This document shows, one piece after another, positions 36,470 through 47,549 of a stretch of 64,000 nucleotides of DNA (position 1 is its first letter; every line of letters starts with the position of its first letter). This DNA is from Paeniglutamicibacter psychrophenolicus. GTDB lineage: Bacteria; Actinomycetota; Actinomycetes; Actinomycetales; Micrococcaceae. The notes below the pieces were generated by a model that did no database searches, was not told the origin of the DNA, and saw only the letters and a program-made list of their open reading frames with translations. The stretch lies in NCBI RefSeq assembly GCF_030812255.1, contig NZ_JAUSSH010000008.1, forward strand, positions 115,626 to 179,625, given 5' to 3'. The position numbers and the translations under genes are program-made.

Positions 36470-36772
36470 TTAAGAAAGCGGACCGCCGAAGATGTCAATC
36501 GAGCCTTCCTTCAGGGAGACGATCGCACGCTTGGTAGCCTTGCGCGTCCCCCATCCGAACTTGGTGCGCTTGCGCTTGCCGGCACGATTAAGGGTGTTTA
36601 CGGAGTCAACCTTGACCGAGAAGATAGCTTCCACGGCGTTCTTGATTTCCGACTTGTTCGAACGCGGGTCAACGAGGAAGGTGTACTTGCCTTCGTCGAT
36701 CAGACCGTAGCTCTTTTCCGATACGACGGGTGCGATGACCACATCGTGCGGAGCCTTTGAGAAGGTGCTCAC
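36470..36772 (-). CDS. rplW: 50S ribosomal protein L23
   Basis: L23 at the tunnel exit docks trigger factor and [42 protein letters not shown] and [16 protein letters not shown] segments are diagnostic. It has 100 residues and its ATG overlaps the rplD stop by four bases. Confidence 0.97.
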   Translation of the reverse strand: MSTFSKAPHDVVIAPVVSEKSYGLIDEGKYTFLVDPRSNKSEIKNAVEAIFSVKVDSVNTLNRAGKRKRTKFGWGTRKATKRAIVSLKEGSIDIFGGPLS

Positions 36773-37371
36773 TTGGCTTCCTCCTTCTGGACCAGGGCAT
36801 CGAATGCGGCCTTGGTGAAGATGACGTCGTCGGAAACCAGCACATCGTAGGTGTTGAGCTGGTCTACGTACAGGACGTGGACCTCGGTGAGGTTGCGGAC
36901 CGAAAGGGCTGCAACGTCGTTGGCGCGCTCGATGACTACGAGCAGGTTCTTGCGCTCGGACAGAGCGCGCAGGGTGGCCAGTGCCGCCTTGGTGTTCGGC
37001 GTGGTGCCTTCAACCAGGGCTTCAATGACGTGAATGCGGTTGTTGCGAGCGCGGTCGGACAGGGCGCCGCGCAATGCAGCAGCCTTCATCTTCTTGGGGG
37101 TGCGCTGGCTGTAATCGCGAGGAGTCGGTCCGTGGACAACGCCACCACCGGTCATGTGAGGAGCACGGATTGAACCCTGACGGGCGCGGCCGGTGCCCTT
37201 CTGCTTGAACGGCTTGCGACCGGCACCGGAAACTTCGGCGCGGTTCTTGGTCTTGTGCGTGCCCTGGCGAGCAGCTGCCAGCTGGGCCACGACGACCTGG
37301 TGCAGCAGCGGAACGTTGGTCTGAACGTCGAAGATCTCCGAAGGGAACTCGACAGTAAGTGCCTTAGACAT
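36769..37371 (-). CDS. rplD: 50S ribosomal protein L4
   Basis: L4 lines the tunnel, and in enterobacteria it represses its own operon through the S10 leader. [32 protein letters not shown] tunnel loop and [14 protein letters not shown] are present. It has 200 residues and lies four bases after rplC. Whether autoregulation exists here is unknown. Confidence 0.97.
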   Translation of the reverse strand: MSKALTVEFPSEIFDVQTNVPLLHQVVVAQLAAARQGTHKTKNRAEVSGAGRKPFKQKGTGRARQGSIRAPHMTGGGVVHGPTPRDYSQRTPKKMKAAALRGALSDRARNNRIHVIEALVEGTTPNTKAALATLRALSERKNLLVVIERANDVAALSVRNLTEVHVLYVDQLNTYDVLVSDDVIFTKAAFDALVQKEEAK

Positions 37372-37375
37372 TTAG

Positions 37376-38026
37376 TTATGCTCCCTTCACAGCGGTGCGC
37401 ACGAGTACGACGCGGCCGCGAGCGCCTGGAACGGCGCCCTTGATCAGCAGGAGGTTCTTCTCGGCATCCACGGCGTGAACGGTGAGGTTCTGCGTGGTGA
37501 CGCGCTCGGCGCCCATGCGACCGGCCATCTTCTGGCCCTGGAACACACGGCCCGGGGTCGATGCGCCGCCGATGGAGCCCGGCTTACGGTGGTTCTTGTG
37601 AGCACCGTGCGATGCCGGAGCACCGTGGAAGCCGTGGCGCTTCATGACGCCGGCGAAGCCCTTACCCTTGGAAGTTCCAACGACGTCGACCTTCTGGCCG
37701 GCGGCGAAGATTTCGACGGTGAGTTCCTGGCCTGCGGCGTAGGAATCGGCGTCGGCAGTGCGCAGCTCAACGACGTGGCGGCGCGGGGTGACCCCTGCTG
37801 CCTCGAAGTGGCCGGCGAGCGGCTGGGTGACCTTGCGCGGGTCGATCTGGCCGTAGCCGATCTGAACCGCGGTGTAGCCATCGCGCTCGGCGTTGCGCAG
37901 CTGAGTGACGACATTGCTGTCGGCCTGTACAACGGTTACCGGGATGAGGTTGTTGTTCTCGTCCCAAACCTGGGTCATGCCGAGCTTCGTGCCCAGCAGG
38001 CCCTTTACGTTACGGGTTGCGGTCAT
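37376..38026 (-). CDS. rplC: 50S ribosomal protein L3
   Basis: L3 starts large-subunit assembly and its loop approaches the peptidyl-transferase centre. [36 protein letters not shown] and [28 protein letters not shown] sequence are diagnostic. The 216-residue length is standard. It is 20 bp after rpsJ. Confidence 0.97.
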   Translation of the reverse strand: MTATRNVKGLLGTKLGMTQVWDENNNLIPVTVVQADSNVVTQLRNAERDGYTAVQIGYGQIDPRKVTQPLAGHFEAAGVTPRRHVVELRTADADSYAAGQELTVEIFAAGQKVDVVGTSKGKGFAGVMKRHGFHGAPASHGAHKNHRKPGSIGGASTPGRVFQGQKMAGRMGAERVTTQNLTVHAVDAEKNLLLIKGAVPGARGRVVLVRTAVKGA

Positions 38027-38046
38027 AGTTTTCTCGCCACCTCCCC

Positions 38047-38355
38047 TTAGAGCTTGATTTCGATGTTGACATCCGCCGGCAGGTCAAGACGCATCAGCGA
38101 ATCTACGGCCTTCGGGGTCGGATCGATGATGTCGATCAGACGCTTGTGCGTGCGCATTTCGAAGTGCTCACGGCTGTCTTTGTACTTGTGGGGCGAACGG
38201 ATAACGCAGTACACGTTCTTTTCCGTTGGGAGCGGCACTGGGCCGACTACGGTTGCGCCAGCGCGCGTCACCGTCTCAACGATCTTCCGGGCAGAAACGT
38301 CAATGACCTCGTGGTCATACGACTTCAGCCGGATGCGGATTTTTTGTCCCGCCAT
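38047..38355 (-). CDS. rpsJ: 30S ribosomal protein S10
   Basis: S10 is a head protein and, as NusE, a partner in transcription antitermination. The 102-residue form starts at ATG 38355 ([19 protein letters not shown]) and shows [23 protein letters not shown] and the [10 protein letters not shown] motif. It is the first gene of the S10 unit, behind a leader of about 340 bases. Confidence 0.98.
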
Positions 38356-38704
38356 GGCTTGATGCCTCTTTCTAATTAGCACTCTCTGTACAGTTACTGT
38401 GCCCTACGGGCCCCTTTCGGGACCGGCACGCCTCGCATCGAACTGAATCCGGATAAATCCGGGTTCCTCAATCCGCCGAAGCCCGACCCCCGCGGTCGGG
38501 CGTGTCGCACTTTTCAGCGACACCGAACCCGTGAAAACCTTGGGGGACATTGTTCGTGTTTCCAGGAATTTCGGTTGTATTGCTCCCCAGCCCCGGGCAT
38601 TATCCCGGGTGAGACACAATCTCGGTAGAAAAAATCCATGTCCCGGTGTCGGTTTCCCGATCAGCAGACATGAACCATGGAAATGCTCACGAACAACTTG
38701 TCTA
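38356..38704 (-). promoter_or_regulatory. Structured S10 leader with candidate promoter
   Basis: TAGACA on the minus strand (38704-38699) is a plausible -10 box with a poor -35. The transcript would carry a leader of about 335 bases with at least three hairpins: GTGTCGC/GCGACAC (about 38508-38527), CCCGAC/GTCGGG (about 38485-38505) and AACCCGGAT/ATCCGGATT (about 38445-38465). A 48-codon ATG frame within it has no ribosome-binding site and is not called. The structures suggest regulation by a ribosomal protein or by processing. Confidence 0.5.
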
Positions 38705-38930
38705 GTGTGTCAGGTTCCGGGCCCAAACACCAAATCTTTGCTCTCCCCCGCCAACTGCCCGCTGGCGCAGCCGGCGCCCGGACATTGACACGCACGATCG
38801 CTGCCACGGGAAAATCACCGGAAATTCGGTTGTCGATTCCCCGACGCTGGTGGTTCGGTGCGCAGGTTCGAGCAGGCTCGGGCAAAATCGCGTGAGTAAG
38901 CTCACCGATGCGCTTTCGCCCGCCGGACTG

Positions 38931-39059
38931 CTACTGGTCATCTTCCCGGGATCGCCGGATCTCCTTGGCCCGCTGGATCTCCTTGGAGAACTGCTTGCGC
39001 ACCCGCATGACGACCACGACGACGACCACCACGATCAACACGAAAATCAAGAACTTCAT
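38931..39059 (-). CDS. Small single-pass membrane protein
   Basis: A 42-residue frame starts at ATG 39059. The first 18 residues form one hydrophobic helix with eight consecutive valines (MKFLIFVLIV onward). A basic, amphipathic tail follows (RVRKQFSKEIQRAKEIRRSRED). It lies 81 bp after the large membrane-protein gene on the same strand and may share its transcript. The ribosome-binding site is weak. No family is recognised; small proteins of this shape are common companions of larger membrane complexes. Confidence 0.5.
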   Translation of the reverse strand: MKFLIFVLIVVVVVVVVMRVRKQFSKEIQRAKEIRRSREDDQ

Positions 39060-39140
39060 GTGGCCAGCGTAACCGCTTGGCCCGAGCCGGTCACCAGATC
39101 CGGCCAAATGAATGGCACTCTGCTCTCCAGCACCATCGGC

Positions 39141-42100
39141 TCAGTGCGAATCGTCGGAGGCATCCTGGCCGTGCGGCCTCATCCACGGCATGCCGCTGCC
39201 GGCCGGTGGCGCAGGCGGAGCCTGTGGTCCGGTCGGCCCGTATACCGTTTGGTCCGGGACCGAAGGGTCGGCGGCGGGCGCCTGCCAGGCAGCCGGCGCA
39301 GCTGCCGGCGGATACGGTTGGGCGGGAGAATCGTGGTCCTGGGAACCCTTGTTCATCTTTCCCAGCCTCCACAGTGCCAGGGCGATCAAACCGGCCGCGA
39401 TCAGCAACAGCAGCAGGAACGTGTACCCACGCAGGAACCACAGCACCGCCACGGTTACCCCGACCGCGCCCCACACCGTGAAGATCTTCCGGTTGGTCAC
39501 CAGTCCGAAGACCAGCAGCGCCGTGAAGCTCAGCAACACCACCAGCTGCTGGGCCAGGGTGGAGGAAAGGAAGGTTCCCAGCCCCGCCAGCGACAGCAAG
39601 ACCGAGGACGCACCCAGGACAACGATGCCGTTCCGTTCCCGCTTGCGCCGGAATTCGTAGGCCGCAAGCAGTCCCAGGACGATGATCCAGTAGTAGAAGG
39701 CCGCAAACGTGCTTGTCCCGCCAACCCCGACCCACCAGCAACGGTGGATGACCGCGGCGCCCACCAGGGCTGCGACCTCGTATCCGGTTTCCCGCAGTCG
39801 GGCCGGTACCTCCAGTGCCGCCGCGGCGAAGACGGCCACCAGCAGCATCACCGCACCCGCATAAACGTGCCTGTCGATTTGGTCGGACTGCCCGAGCAAT
39901 CCGCCGAAGCCAAGGGCCGCCAGCGAGACGGCAAAAAGCACCCGGGCGTGGGCCGGGTCCCAGCCGGCAGTCCGCCGCACGAGGGCGGCAAACGGCACCG
40001 GCTCCCCGCCAAAACGGCCACCGAAGATCGAGCCGATCAGCAAGATGACCCAGGTGGCCCCGAGTCCGATCATGCCGTCCAGCGGTTCGCTCCCCCGCTC
40101 CAGGGCCAGGTCGTGGATGAGGTCCACCCCGCGCAGCGAGGCCGACAGCACCAGCGCGGCGCTGCCCAGCAGCAACAGCGGGATGCCCCAGGTGGCGGAG
40201 AAGACCATGAAGCCGGCCGCGCCCAGCAGCCCTGCGGTTACCTGCCATCCGGGCTCCTGCCAGTCATGCAGCCCGAAGAGCGCCGCCCAGTACGCCACGG
40301 CCACCACGGCACGCACCCAGCGCCAGTCCTTCCCGGCCAGGTTGCGCACCTCGGCGACGAGGATGCCGAGAAGCAACAGGACCAGCACCGTGCCGGCGAC
40401 GTCCTTGGTCCACAACGGCGACGGCAACCAGCCCCCGAGGCGCAGTGACTGCCCAAGGGCCGGGACAAGCACCAGGCCCAGCAGCCCCAGTGCGGCGGGT
40501 ACCGCAACGTACCGGAAGGCCGGAGCCCGGCGGACATGGGTCGTGGCAACGACACCGGAAAAGGCCAGCAGGCACAGGAACTGGACCAACAGCCCGGCTT
40601 GGTCGTATCCACCTGCATGATCCATCAGGTATACGGCCGGGACCAGCAACAGCAGGGCCACCGCGGCAAGGGTCATCAGCGTGCGGGGGTCGGAGTACTT
40701 CGGCATGGCCGACTTCCGTCCCAGGGCGGCACGGACGGATTGGGCCAGCGCGATGGTGAAGGCGAACAGCGCAAACTGGCCATGGGCGTCCATGTCGAAG
40801 CGGTCGGCAACGTGCCATGCGGTGCCGGAGAAGAGCGCCTGGGCCAGCACCGAATAGCCCACCTTCTCCGCCAGGACGGTGCCGGCCAGGATCCGGATTC
40901 CGGCATGGGCCAGGCCCAGGACGGCAACGAGTTCGACCATCCAGGAGGGGTCGCGGCCCGCTGCCATGCCAAGCCCTGCACCCAGGGCGGCCAATCCGCC
41001 GAGGTGGCCCAGTGCCATCGGGACCCGTTCAAGGACTGCCACGGTCCGCTCCCCCGGGACGCGATGTGGTGCCCGCCGGTGGCCCAGGATGGCGGTGGCG
41101 CCCACCAGGCCCGCGAGCAGGCCCAGCCACAACAGGATGGTGTCCCACTGGTAGCCCAGCCACAGCACCGTGGCGAACCCGGCGGTGCCCGGATCCACGT
41201 CGGAGTAGAGCAACGAGCCGCCCCGGCCGAGCTTCACCGACAGGGACCACGTGGCCACCGCCGCGCACAGCACGCCGCCGGCAAAGATGAGCGATTCCCC
41301 GAACGACTCCAAGCGGGGTGCCGTCGCCGCCGCCGTCTGTGCGGTCCGCCGCATTCTGGACAGCAGTCCTGCGGCAACGCCAAGCTGGATGAGCAGCGCC
41401 AGCACGACCCCGACCAGCGTCGCCACCTCGATGGTGCGCTCCAGGGCCGCGGCCTGGGCTGGGTTCGCGGTGCCGGGCAGCACGGTCAGGGTGCTGCCCA
41501 ACCGCGGCTGGAGCGCCCAGCCCGCCGCCGCATAGGAGAACAATGCCCCGGTTGCGGGGACCAAGGCGATCCGCGCGGCCCACCGAAGCGACGAGCGTGC
41601 GGTGCCTGAGGCGTTGCGTGCCAGCCACCAGGTGGCCAGCGCCGCTGCGGCGAGCAGCATCCCCTGGCGCCCCTGGTTGCCGTCCATCGGTTCCACGATC
41701 CCCAGGACCGCGACGCCCAACGGTACCCAGCGGAATTTACCGCCACGTCGTGCGCCAACGAAAACTCCGGCCGCCAGCAGCAATGCCAGGGCCCAGTTCA
41801 GGTCGAGGCCACCCCCGGATCCGGCAAGCCCCTGATCACGCAGCAGCGACTCGGCGCCAATCAGCGCCCCCAGCCCCGCCAGGGCCAGCAGGATCCAGGT
41901 TTCACCGGCAGCAAAGGCCTGCTTGAGGCGCAGCTTGCGCGCATAGTTCGGCGCGAATTGCGCCAGCAGCACCAGCTGCGCCACGAGCAACGCGGCCATG
42001 ATGCGGAAGATGTCCGTCGCCGAAACATCGGCCACGTGCAGGAAGGCCCCGATGCTTGCCATGGCCGAGATGCGGGCCGCGGCCAGGTGCGCGAACCGTT

Positions 42101-43238
42101 CGGTCGCAGGTGCCGCGACCAACGCAACGGCGTAGTACAGTGCCGCCGCGGCAAAGATCCATCCGTAGTCCCTGGCCTGAAGCACGGCGAACGACAAGAG
42201 CGCGGCGAGCACCGTGGCCGGAACCAGGTACCGGTGCGCGAGCGTGAACGACTGCACGTAGATGTTGCCGACCCAGCGAGGTTTCCTGGAACCGACCAGC
42301 GTGATCGCGGTGGCCAGCAGCATGCTGAAGAGGAAGTAGTAGATCAGTCCGCGGTTGAGCACCGCGCCGCCGGAGTAGGCGGTGGAGACCAGGAAGGTGG
42401 TGCCAAGGCCGGCGACGATGCGCGATTGCAGCTTCCCGGCGGCGTAGGCGAAGGCGACGGTTCCCACCACGGAGGTGACGAACCAGCTGGCCCCGGGGGT
42501 GGTGGACAGCAGCAGGAAATGGGCCAGCCCGGTCATCGGGATCAGTGCGAGCCCGGTCGCGGTGAAGGCTGCGGCGGCCGGGCGCAGCCGGACGCTGCGC
42601 GCGTGCATCAACAGGCCAACCCCGTAGAATCCCGCGGCGACCAGGCCCAGCCCCACGACCTTGGCCGCCGCCGGCAGTGCCAGGGCAATGAAGAGTGAGG
42701 CCGCGGCAACCATGAGCAGTGCGGCGACGTACAGGGTGATGTTGATGTTCCGCAGTGCGCGCACGCGCGGGTCCACCGGAACAGCAGGCACCCGAAGAGG
42801 CGGGGCCGGCATTGTGGGCTGTCCGACGTGGGCGGCTGCGGGCATGGCGCCGGAGAATTGCGGTTGTCCGCTTCCGGGCCCGGGATCCCCAACGGCCGCC
42901 GGCGGGGCGGACGGGGACGGGGCGAATGGGACCGGGGCGCCCGGGCCGGGTTGCATCGAACCGGCGGTGGACGTTCCTTGCTCCCCGAGAGCCGGTCCCG
43001 GGGCCCCGGTCTGGGCATCATGGGGCATGAGGGCATCGCCGGCTTCCCGCTTCCGGGCAGCCTCCTGCGTTGCCGCGTCGAAGCCGCGCTGCCAGGCAAG
43101 GGCGAGCGCTGCCCGGTCGGGGGCCGGGGCTTGGACCGGTTGCCGGGACTGGAACTTGTTGGCCGCCAGCTGCTTGCCCAGGAACAACCCTGCAAGGAAC
43201 ATGGCCACGGCCACCACGATCAGGACGAACCCATTCAT
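39141..43238 (-). CDS. Very large polytopic membrane protein, DUF2339-like
   Basis: The 1365-residue protein starts with a membrane helix (FVLIVVAVAMFLAGLFLG). A Pro/Ala/Gly-rich cytoplasmic spacer of about 120 residues follows. The rest is a near-continuous array of well over 25 hydrophobic helices, and the tail is Pro-rich and hydrophilic. This architecture is that of DUF2339 'predicted membrane protein' families. Function is unknown; transport, polymer export or a structural role are all possible. It lies between the S10 leader and tuf, and a bidirectional terminator separates it from tuf. Codon use is host-like and GC-rich, so it is a resident gene. Confidence 0.75.
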   Translation of the reverse strand: MNGFVLIVVAVAMFLAGLFLGKQLAANKFQSRQPVQAPAPDRAALALAWQRGFDAATQEAARKREAGDALMPHDAQTGAPGPALGEQGTSTAGSMQPGPGAPVPFAPSPSAPPAAVGDPGPGSGQPQFSGAMPAAAHVGQPTMPAPPLRVPAVPVDPRVRALRNINITLYVAALLMVAAASLFIALALPAAAKVVGLGLVAAGFYGVGLLMHARSVRLRPAAAAFTATGLALIPMTGLAHFLLLSTTPGASWFVTSVVGTVAFAYAAGKLQSRIVAGLGTTFLVSTAYSGGAVLNRGLIYYFLFSMLLATAITLVGSRKPRWVGNIYVQSFTLAHRYLVPATVLAALLSFAVLQARDYGWIFAAAALYYAVALVAAPATERFAHLAAARISAMASIGAFLHVADVSATDIFRIMAALLVAQLVLLAQFAPNYARKLRLKQAFAAGETWILLALAGLGALIGAESLLRDQGLAGSGGGLDLNWALALLLAAGVFVGARRGGKFRWVPLGVAVLGIVEPMDGNQGRQGMLLAAAALATWWLARNASGTARSSLRWAARIALVPATGALFSYAAAGWALQPRLGSTLTVLPGTANPAQAAALERTIEVATLVGVVLALLIQLGVAAGLLSRMRRTAQTAAATAPRLESFGESLIFAGGVLCAAVATWSLSVKLGRGGSLLYSDVDPGTAGFATVLWLGYQWDTILLWLGLLAGLVGATAILGHRRAPHRVPGERTVAVLERVPMALGHLGGLAALGAGLGMAAGRDPSWMVELVAVLGLAHAGIRILAGTVLAEKVGYSVLAQALFSGTAWHVADRFDMDAHGQFALFAFTIALAQSVRAALGRKSAMPKYSDPRTLMTLAAVALLLLVPAVYLMDHAGGYDQAGLLVQFLCLLAFSGVVATTHVRRAPAFRYVAVPAALGLLGLVLVPALGQSLRLGGWLPSPLWTKDVAGTVLVLLLLGILVAEVRNLAGKDWRWVRAVVAVAYWAALFGLHDWQEPGWQVTAGLLGAAGFMVFSATWGIPLLLLGSAALVLSASLRGVDLIHDLALERGSEPLDGMIGLGATWVILLIGSIFGGRFGGEPVPFAALVRRTAGWDPAHARVLFAVSLAALGFGGLLGQSDQIDRHVYAGAVMLLVAVFAAAALEVPARLRETGYEVAALVGAAVIHRCWWVGVGGTSTFAAFYYWIIVLGLLAAYEFRRKRERNGIVVLGASSVLLSLAGLGTFLSSTLAQQLVVLLSFTALLVFGLVTNRKIFTVWGAVGVTVAVLWFLRGYTFLLLLLIAAGLIALALWRLGKMNKGSQDHDSPAQPYPPAAAPAAWQAPAADPSVPDQTVYGPTGPQAPPAPPAGSGMPWMRPHGQDASDDSH

Positions 43239-43374
43239 ACTGGTTTCCCGCCTCCACCTATGTCTTTATGCCACCCGGGACAAAGGGCCGCTTGCGGACT
43301 CCAGCGTACCCCATTCAGAACATTCGTTTGATATAAATGTCCGGTGGTTTCTGCACGAGTTCCGGGGGCAAAGA

Positions 43375-43420
43375 AAAAGACCCCCGTTGCACTGTCGAAA
43401 CAGTGCAGCGGGGGTCTTTT
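43375..43420 (-). terminator. Strong bidirectional terminator after tuf
   Basis: A 21-base perfect stem (43375-43395 with 43400-43420, AAAAGACCCCCGTTGCACTG type) is closed by a four-base loop, with A and T runs on both sides. It ends the str operon and could also stop leftward read-through. Confidence 0.95.
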
Positions 43421-43456
43421 CCAGACCCTTAGGTCAAGATACCCGAGTAGAAAAGA

Positions 43457-44647
43457 CTACTTGGTGATCTTGGTGACCTTGCCCGAACCAACGGTGCGGC
43501 CGCCTTCGCGAATTGCGAAGCCGAGGCCCTCTTCCATGGCGATCGGCTGGATCAGCACGACGGACATTTCGGTGTTGTCGCCGGGCATAACCATTTCCGT
43601 GCCTTCCGGCAGGGTGATAACGCCGGTGACGTCCGTGGTGCGGAAGTAGAACTGCGGGCGGTAGTTCGAGTAGAACGGGTTGTGACGCCCGCCCTCATCC
43701 TTGGAAAGGATGTACACGTTGGCCTCGAAATCGGTGTGCGGGGTGATGGAACCCGGCTTCACGATGACCTGGCCACGCTCTACGTCTTCGCGCTTGATGC
43801 CGCGAAGCAGCAGACCACAGTTCTCGCCGGCCCATGCCTCGTCGAGCTGCTTGTGGAACATCTCGATACCGGTAACCGTGGTCTTCTGGACCGGGCGGAT
43901 GCCGACGATCTCGACCTCGGAGTTGATGGCGAGGGTTCCACGCTCGGCGCGGCCCGTAACAACGGTGCCACGACCGGTGATGGTGAAGACGTCTTCAACC
44001 GGCATCAGGAACGGCTTGTCGCGGTCACGAACCGGGGTCGGAACGTGCTCGTCAACGGCGTCCATGAGGGCCTCAACGGACTTGACCCAAACCGGGTCGC
44101 CTTCCAGTGCCTTCAGGCCCGAAACACGCATAACCGGTGCCTCGTCGCCGTCGAAGCCCTGCGAGGAGAGAAGTTCGCGAACTTCCATTTCCACGAGGTC
44201 CAGAAGCTCTTCGTCTTCGACCATGTCGGACTTGTTCAGTGCGACCAGCAGGTAGGGAACGCCAACCTGGCGGGCCAGCAGAACGTGCTCGCGGGTCTGG
44301 GCCATCGGGCCGTCGGTGGCGGCAACCACGAGGATCGCGCCGTCCATCTGGGCAGCACCGGTGATCATGTTCTTGATGTAGTCAGCGTGACCCGGGGCAT
44401 CAACGTGCGCGTAGTGGCGCTTCTCGGTCTGGTACTCGACGTGCGAGATGTTGATGGTAATACCGCGCTGGCGCTCTTCCGGCGCCGAGTCGATATTGGC
44501 GAAATCGCGCTGCTCGTTCAGATCCGGGTACTTGTCAGCAAGCACCTTGGAAATGGCGGCGGTCAACGTGGTCTTGCCATGGTCAACGTGACCAATGGTG
44601 CCGATGTTGACGTGCGGCTTGGTCCGCTCGAACTTTGCCTTTGCCAC
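43457..44647 (-). CDS. tuf: Elongation factor Tu
   Basis: EF-Tu delivers aminoacyl-tRNA to the ribosome. GTPase motifs are [16 protein letters not shown] and NKSDMV, with the effector region RGITI. The 396-residue length is standard. It starts at GTG 44647 ([14 protein letters not shown]). It is the fourth gene of the str operon, separated from fusA by 235 bp that probably allow extra transcription of tuf. Confidence 0.98.
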   Translation of the reverse strand: MAKAKFERTKPHVNIGTIGHVDHGKTTLTAAISKVLADKYPDLNEQRDFANIDSAPEERQRGITINISHVEYQTEKRHYAHVDAPGHADYIKNMITGAAQMDGAILVVAATDGPMAQTREHVLLARQVGVPYLLVALNKSDMVEDEELLDLVEMEVRELLSSQGFDGDEAPVMRVSGLKALEGDPVWVKSVEALMDAVDEHVPTPVRDRDKPFLMPVEDVFTITGRGTVVTGRAERGTLAINSEVEIVGIRPVQKTTVTGIEMFHKQLDEAWAGENCGLLLRGIKREDVERGQVIVKPGSITPHTDFEANVYILSKDEGGRHNPFYSNYRPQFYFRTTDVTGVITLPEGTEMVMPGDNTEMSVVLIQPIAMEEGLGFAIREGGRTVGSGKVTKITK

Positions 44648-44882
44648 AGGTTCCTCCTAGAAACGTTTACAGAAGACGTACCTCGTCCACACGGGTCGCG
44701 GACGAAACTTGTACAAGTCTACTGGGGGCTTAGTGAATTGTTTAAATTGTGGTTAGCTGCGGGATCCAGCTGGGGATCCGTTAGTTGGCCTGGCGGGGCC
44801 GGATTGGATTTCTCTGCACCGACCCCGTCGTGCGGCCACTCACCCGATGATCGGGGTCACGGCCAATTCTTGGTCCGGACGA

Positions 44883-46997
44883 TTACTCGCCGCGGGACTT
44901 CTGGATGATCTCTTCGGCAACTGCCTTCGGGACCTCTGCGTAGCTGGAGAAGGTCATCGAGTACACTGCACGGCCCTGGGTCTTCGAACGCAGGTCACCA
45001 ATGTAACCGAACATCTCGGACAGCGGGACCGTTGCGCGGATAACCTTCACGCCTGCTGCGTCTTCCATCGAGGCGATGGAACCACGGCGGGAGTTCAGGT
45101 CACCGATGACGTCGCCCATGTACTCCTCGGGAGTACGGACTTCGACATCCATGACCGGCTCGAGGATGATCGGCTGGGCGCGGCGTGCGCCTTCCTTGAA
45201 CACCTGTGAACCGGCAATCTTGAACGCCATTTCCGAGGAGTCAACGTCGTGGTAGGCACCGTCGAGGAGGGTCGCCTTGACGCCCACCATCGGGTAGCCG
45301 GCCAGGATGCCGAACTGCATGGCGTCCTGGATACCTGCGTCTACCGACGGGATGTATTCGCGAGGAATACGTCCACCGGTGACGCCGTTCTTGAACTCGT
45401 AGATGACACCGTCGACAACTTCCAGGGGCTCGAAGGAGACCTGGACCTTTGCGAACTGGCCCGAACCACCGGTCTGCTTCTTGTGGGTGAAGTCAACCTT
45501 CTCCACAGCCTTCTTGATGGTTTCGCGGTATGCAACCTGCGGCTTGCCAACGTTGGCTTCAACGCGGAATTCGCGGCGCATGCGGTCCACCAGGATGTCC
45601 AGGTGAAGCTCGCCCATGCCGCCAATTTCGGTCTGGCCGGTGTCTTCGTTGAGGGAGACGGTGAACGTCGGGTCCTCGGCCGAAAGCTTCTGGATTGCGG
45701 TCGAGAGCTTCTCCTGGTCACCCTTGGTCTTCGGCTCGATGGCAACGAAGATCACGGGATCGGGGAAGGACATCGACTCAAGAACGATCGGGTGTGCCGG
45801 ATCGCACAAGGTGTCACCGGTGGTGGTGTCCTTGAGGCCGATCACAGCGTAGATGTGGCCGGCGTGGACCTCGTCTACGGGCATTTCCTTGTTGGCGTGC
45901 ATCTGGAAGAGCTTGCCAATGCGTTCCTTCTTCTGCTTCGTCGAGTTCAGCAGCTGGGTACCGGGAGTTGCCTTGCCGGAGTACACGCGGATGAAGTTCA
46001 ACTGGCCGAAGAACGGGTGAGTTGCAATCTTGAACGCAAGTGCCGAGAACGGCTCGTCCTCGGAAGGCTTGCGGATCAGTTCGATCTCTTCGTTCTTCGG
46101 GTCGTGGCCGATCATGGCCTCGACGTCGAGCGGCGAAGGAAGGTAGTCGATGACAGCATCGAGCATCGGCTGGACGCCGCGGTTCTTGAAGGCAGAACCA
46201 CAGAAGACCGGGTAGATCTGCGAGTTGACGACCATCTTGCGGATGCCGGCCTTGAGCTCAGCAATGCTGATCTCTTCGCCTTCGAGGAACTTCTCCATGA
46301 GCTCGTCAGAGCCCTCGGCTACGTCCTCAACCAGCTTGGCGCGGTATTCCTCGGCCTTTTCCTGAAGGTCGGCCGGGATTTCCTGGACTTCGTAGGCGGC
46401 ACCCATGGTGACGTCACCCTTGGAGTCGCCCTCCCAGACGAAAGCCTTCATGGTCATCAGGTCGACAACGCCGGTGAACTCGGACTCGGAGCCGATCGGC
46501 AGCTGCATGACCAGCGGCTTGGCACCAAGGCGCTTGATGATGGTTTCTACGGTGAAGTAGAAGTCAGCACCCAGCTTGTCCATCTTGTTGACGAAGCAGA
46601 TACGCGGAACGTTGTACTTGTCGGCCTGGCGCCAAACAGTCTCGGACTGCGGCTCCACGCCTTCCTTGCCATCGAATACCGCAACGGCGCCATCGAGGAC
46701 GCGCAGCGAGCGCTCAACCTCAACGGTGAAGTCAACGTGACCCGGGGTGTCAATGATGTTGATCTGGTTGTTGTTCCAGAAGCAGGTCACGGCGGCAGAC
46801 GTGATCGTGATGCCGCGTTCCTTTTCCTGCTCCATCCAGTCGGTCGTTGCGCCGCCGTCGTGCGTTTCGCCGAGCTTGTGGTTCACACCCGTGTAGAACA
46901 GGATGCGTTCCGTAGTAGTGGTCTTACCGGCATCGATGTGGGCCATGATGCCGATATTGCGGACCTTGTTTAGGTCGGTAAGCACGTCCTGTGCCAC
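44883..46997 (-). CDS. fusA: Elongation factor G
   Basis: EF-G catalyses translocation and helps recycle ribosomes. [28 protein letters not shown] and NKMDKLG are the G1, G3 and G4 motifs. Domains II to V follow over 704 residues, ending [19 protein letters not shown]. The start is GTG 46997 ([15 protein letters not shown]). It lies 81 bp after rpsG. Confidence 0.98.
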   Translation of the reverse strand: MAQDVLTDLNKVRNIGIMAHIDAGKTTTTERILFYTGVNHKLGETHDGGATTDWMEQEKERGITITSAAVTCFWNNNQINIIDTPGHVDFTVEVERSLRVLDGAVAVFDGKEGVEPQSETVWRQADKYNVPRICFVNKMDKLGADFYFTVETIIKRLGAKPLVMQLPIGSESEFTGVVDLMTMKAFVWEGDSKGDVTMGAAYEVQEIPADLQEKAEEYRAKLVEDVAEGSDELMEKFLEGEEISIAELKAGIRKMVVNSQIYPVFCGSAFKNRGVQPMLDAVIDYLPSPLDVEAMIGHDPKNEEIELIRKPSEDEPFSALAFKIATHPFFGQLNFIRVYSGKATPGTQLLNSTKQKKERIGKLFQMHANKEMPVDEVHAGHIYAVIGLKDTTTGDTLCDPAHPIVLESMSFPDPVIFVAIEPKTKGDQEKLSTAIQKLSAEDPTFTVSLNEDTGQTEIGGMGELHLDILVDRMRREFRVEANVGKPQVAYRETIKKAVEKVDFTHKKQTGGSGQFAKVQVSFEPLEVVDGVIYEFKNGVTGGRIPREYIPSVDAGIQDAMQFGILAGYPMVGVKATLLDGAYHDVDSSEMAFKIAGSQVFKEGARRAQPIILEPVMDVEVRTPEEYMGDVIGDLNSRRGSIASMEDAAGVKVIRATVPLSEMFGYIGDLRSKTQGRAVYSMTFSSYAEVPKAVAEEIIQKSRGE

Positions 46998-47078
46998 GAT
47001 GTCTCCCTTTGTTGGTTATGCCCGCGACGTTGGCGGAACCGGTCTATGACCAATCCCGCCAACCGGACAAAACGCTTT

Positions 47079-47549
47079 TTACCAGCGGTAGTGGGCGAAG
47101 GCCTTGTTGGACTCTGCCATCTTGTGAGTGTCTTCGCGACGCTTGACAGCGGCACCAAGACCATTCGATGCGTCGAGGATCTCGTTCATGAGACGTTCGA
47201 TCATCGTCTTCTCGCGGCGAGCCTTGGAGTAGCCAACGAGCCAGCGAAGAGCCAGCGCGGTGGAGCGTCCGGGCTTGACCTCAACGGGAACCTGGTAGGT
47301 TGCGCCACCAACACGGCGGGAGCGAACCTCGAGGGCCGGGCGGATGTTATCCATGGCCTTCTTCAGGGTCACGACCGGGTCGGTACCGTTCTTGGCCAAG
47401 GCACCTTCGAGTGCACCGTAAACGATACGCTCTGCGGTGGACTTCTTACCATCGACCAAAACCTTATTGATCAGCTGGGTAACAAGCGGGGAACCGTATA
47501 CCGGATCCGAGACGAGGGGGCGCTGTGGCGCGGGGCCCTTACGAGGCAT
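47079..47549 (-). CDS. rpsG: 30S ribosomal protein S7
   Basis: S7 nucleates the 30S head and is the str-operon regulator in other bacteria. [40 protein letters not shown] and the [20 protein letters not shown] motif are diagnostic. The 156-residue length is standard. Its ATG overlaps the rpsL stop by one base. Confidence 0.98.
   Translation of the reverse strand: MPRKGPAPQRPLVSDPVYGSPLVTQLINKVLVDGKKSTAERIVYGALEGALAKNGTDPVVTLKKAMDNIRPALEVRSRRVGGATYQVPVEVKPGRSTALALRWLVGYSKARREKTMIERLMNEILDASNGLGAAVKRREDTHKMAESNKAFAHYRW

Noticed and set aside
38404..38619. Leader peptide gene upstream of rpsJ
   Set aside because: The frame has no ribosome-binding site and overlaps the hairpins of the leader.
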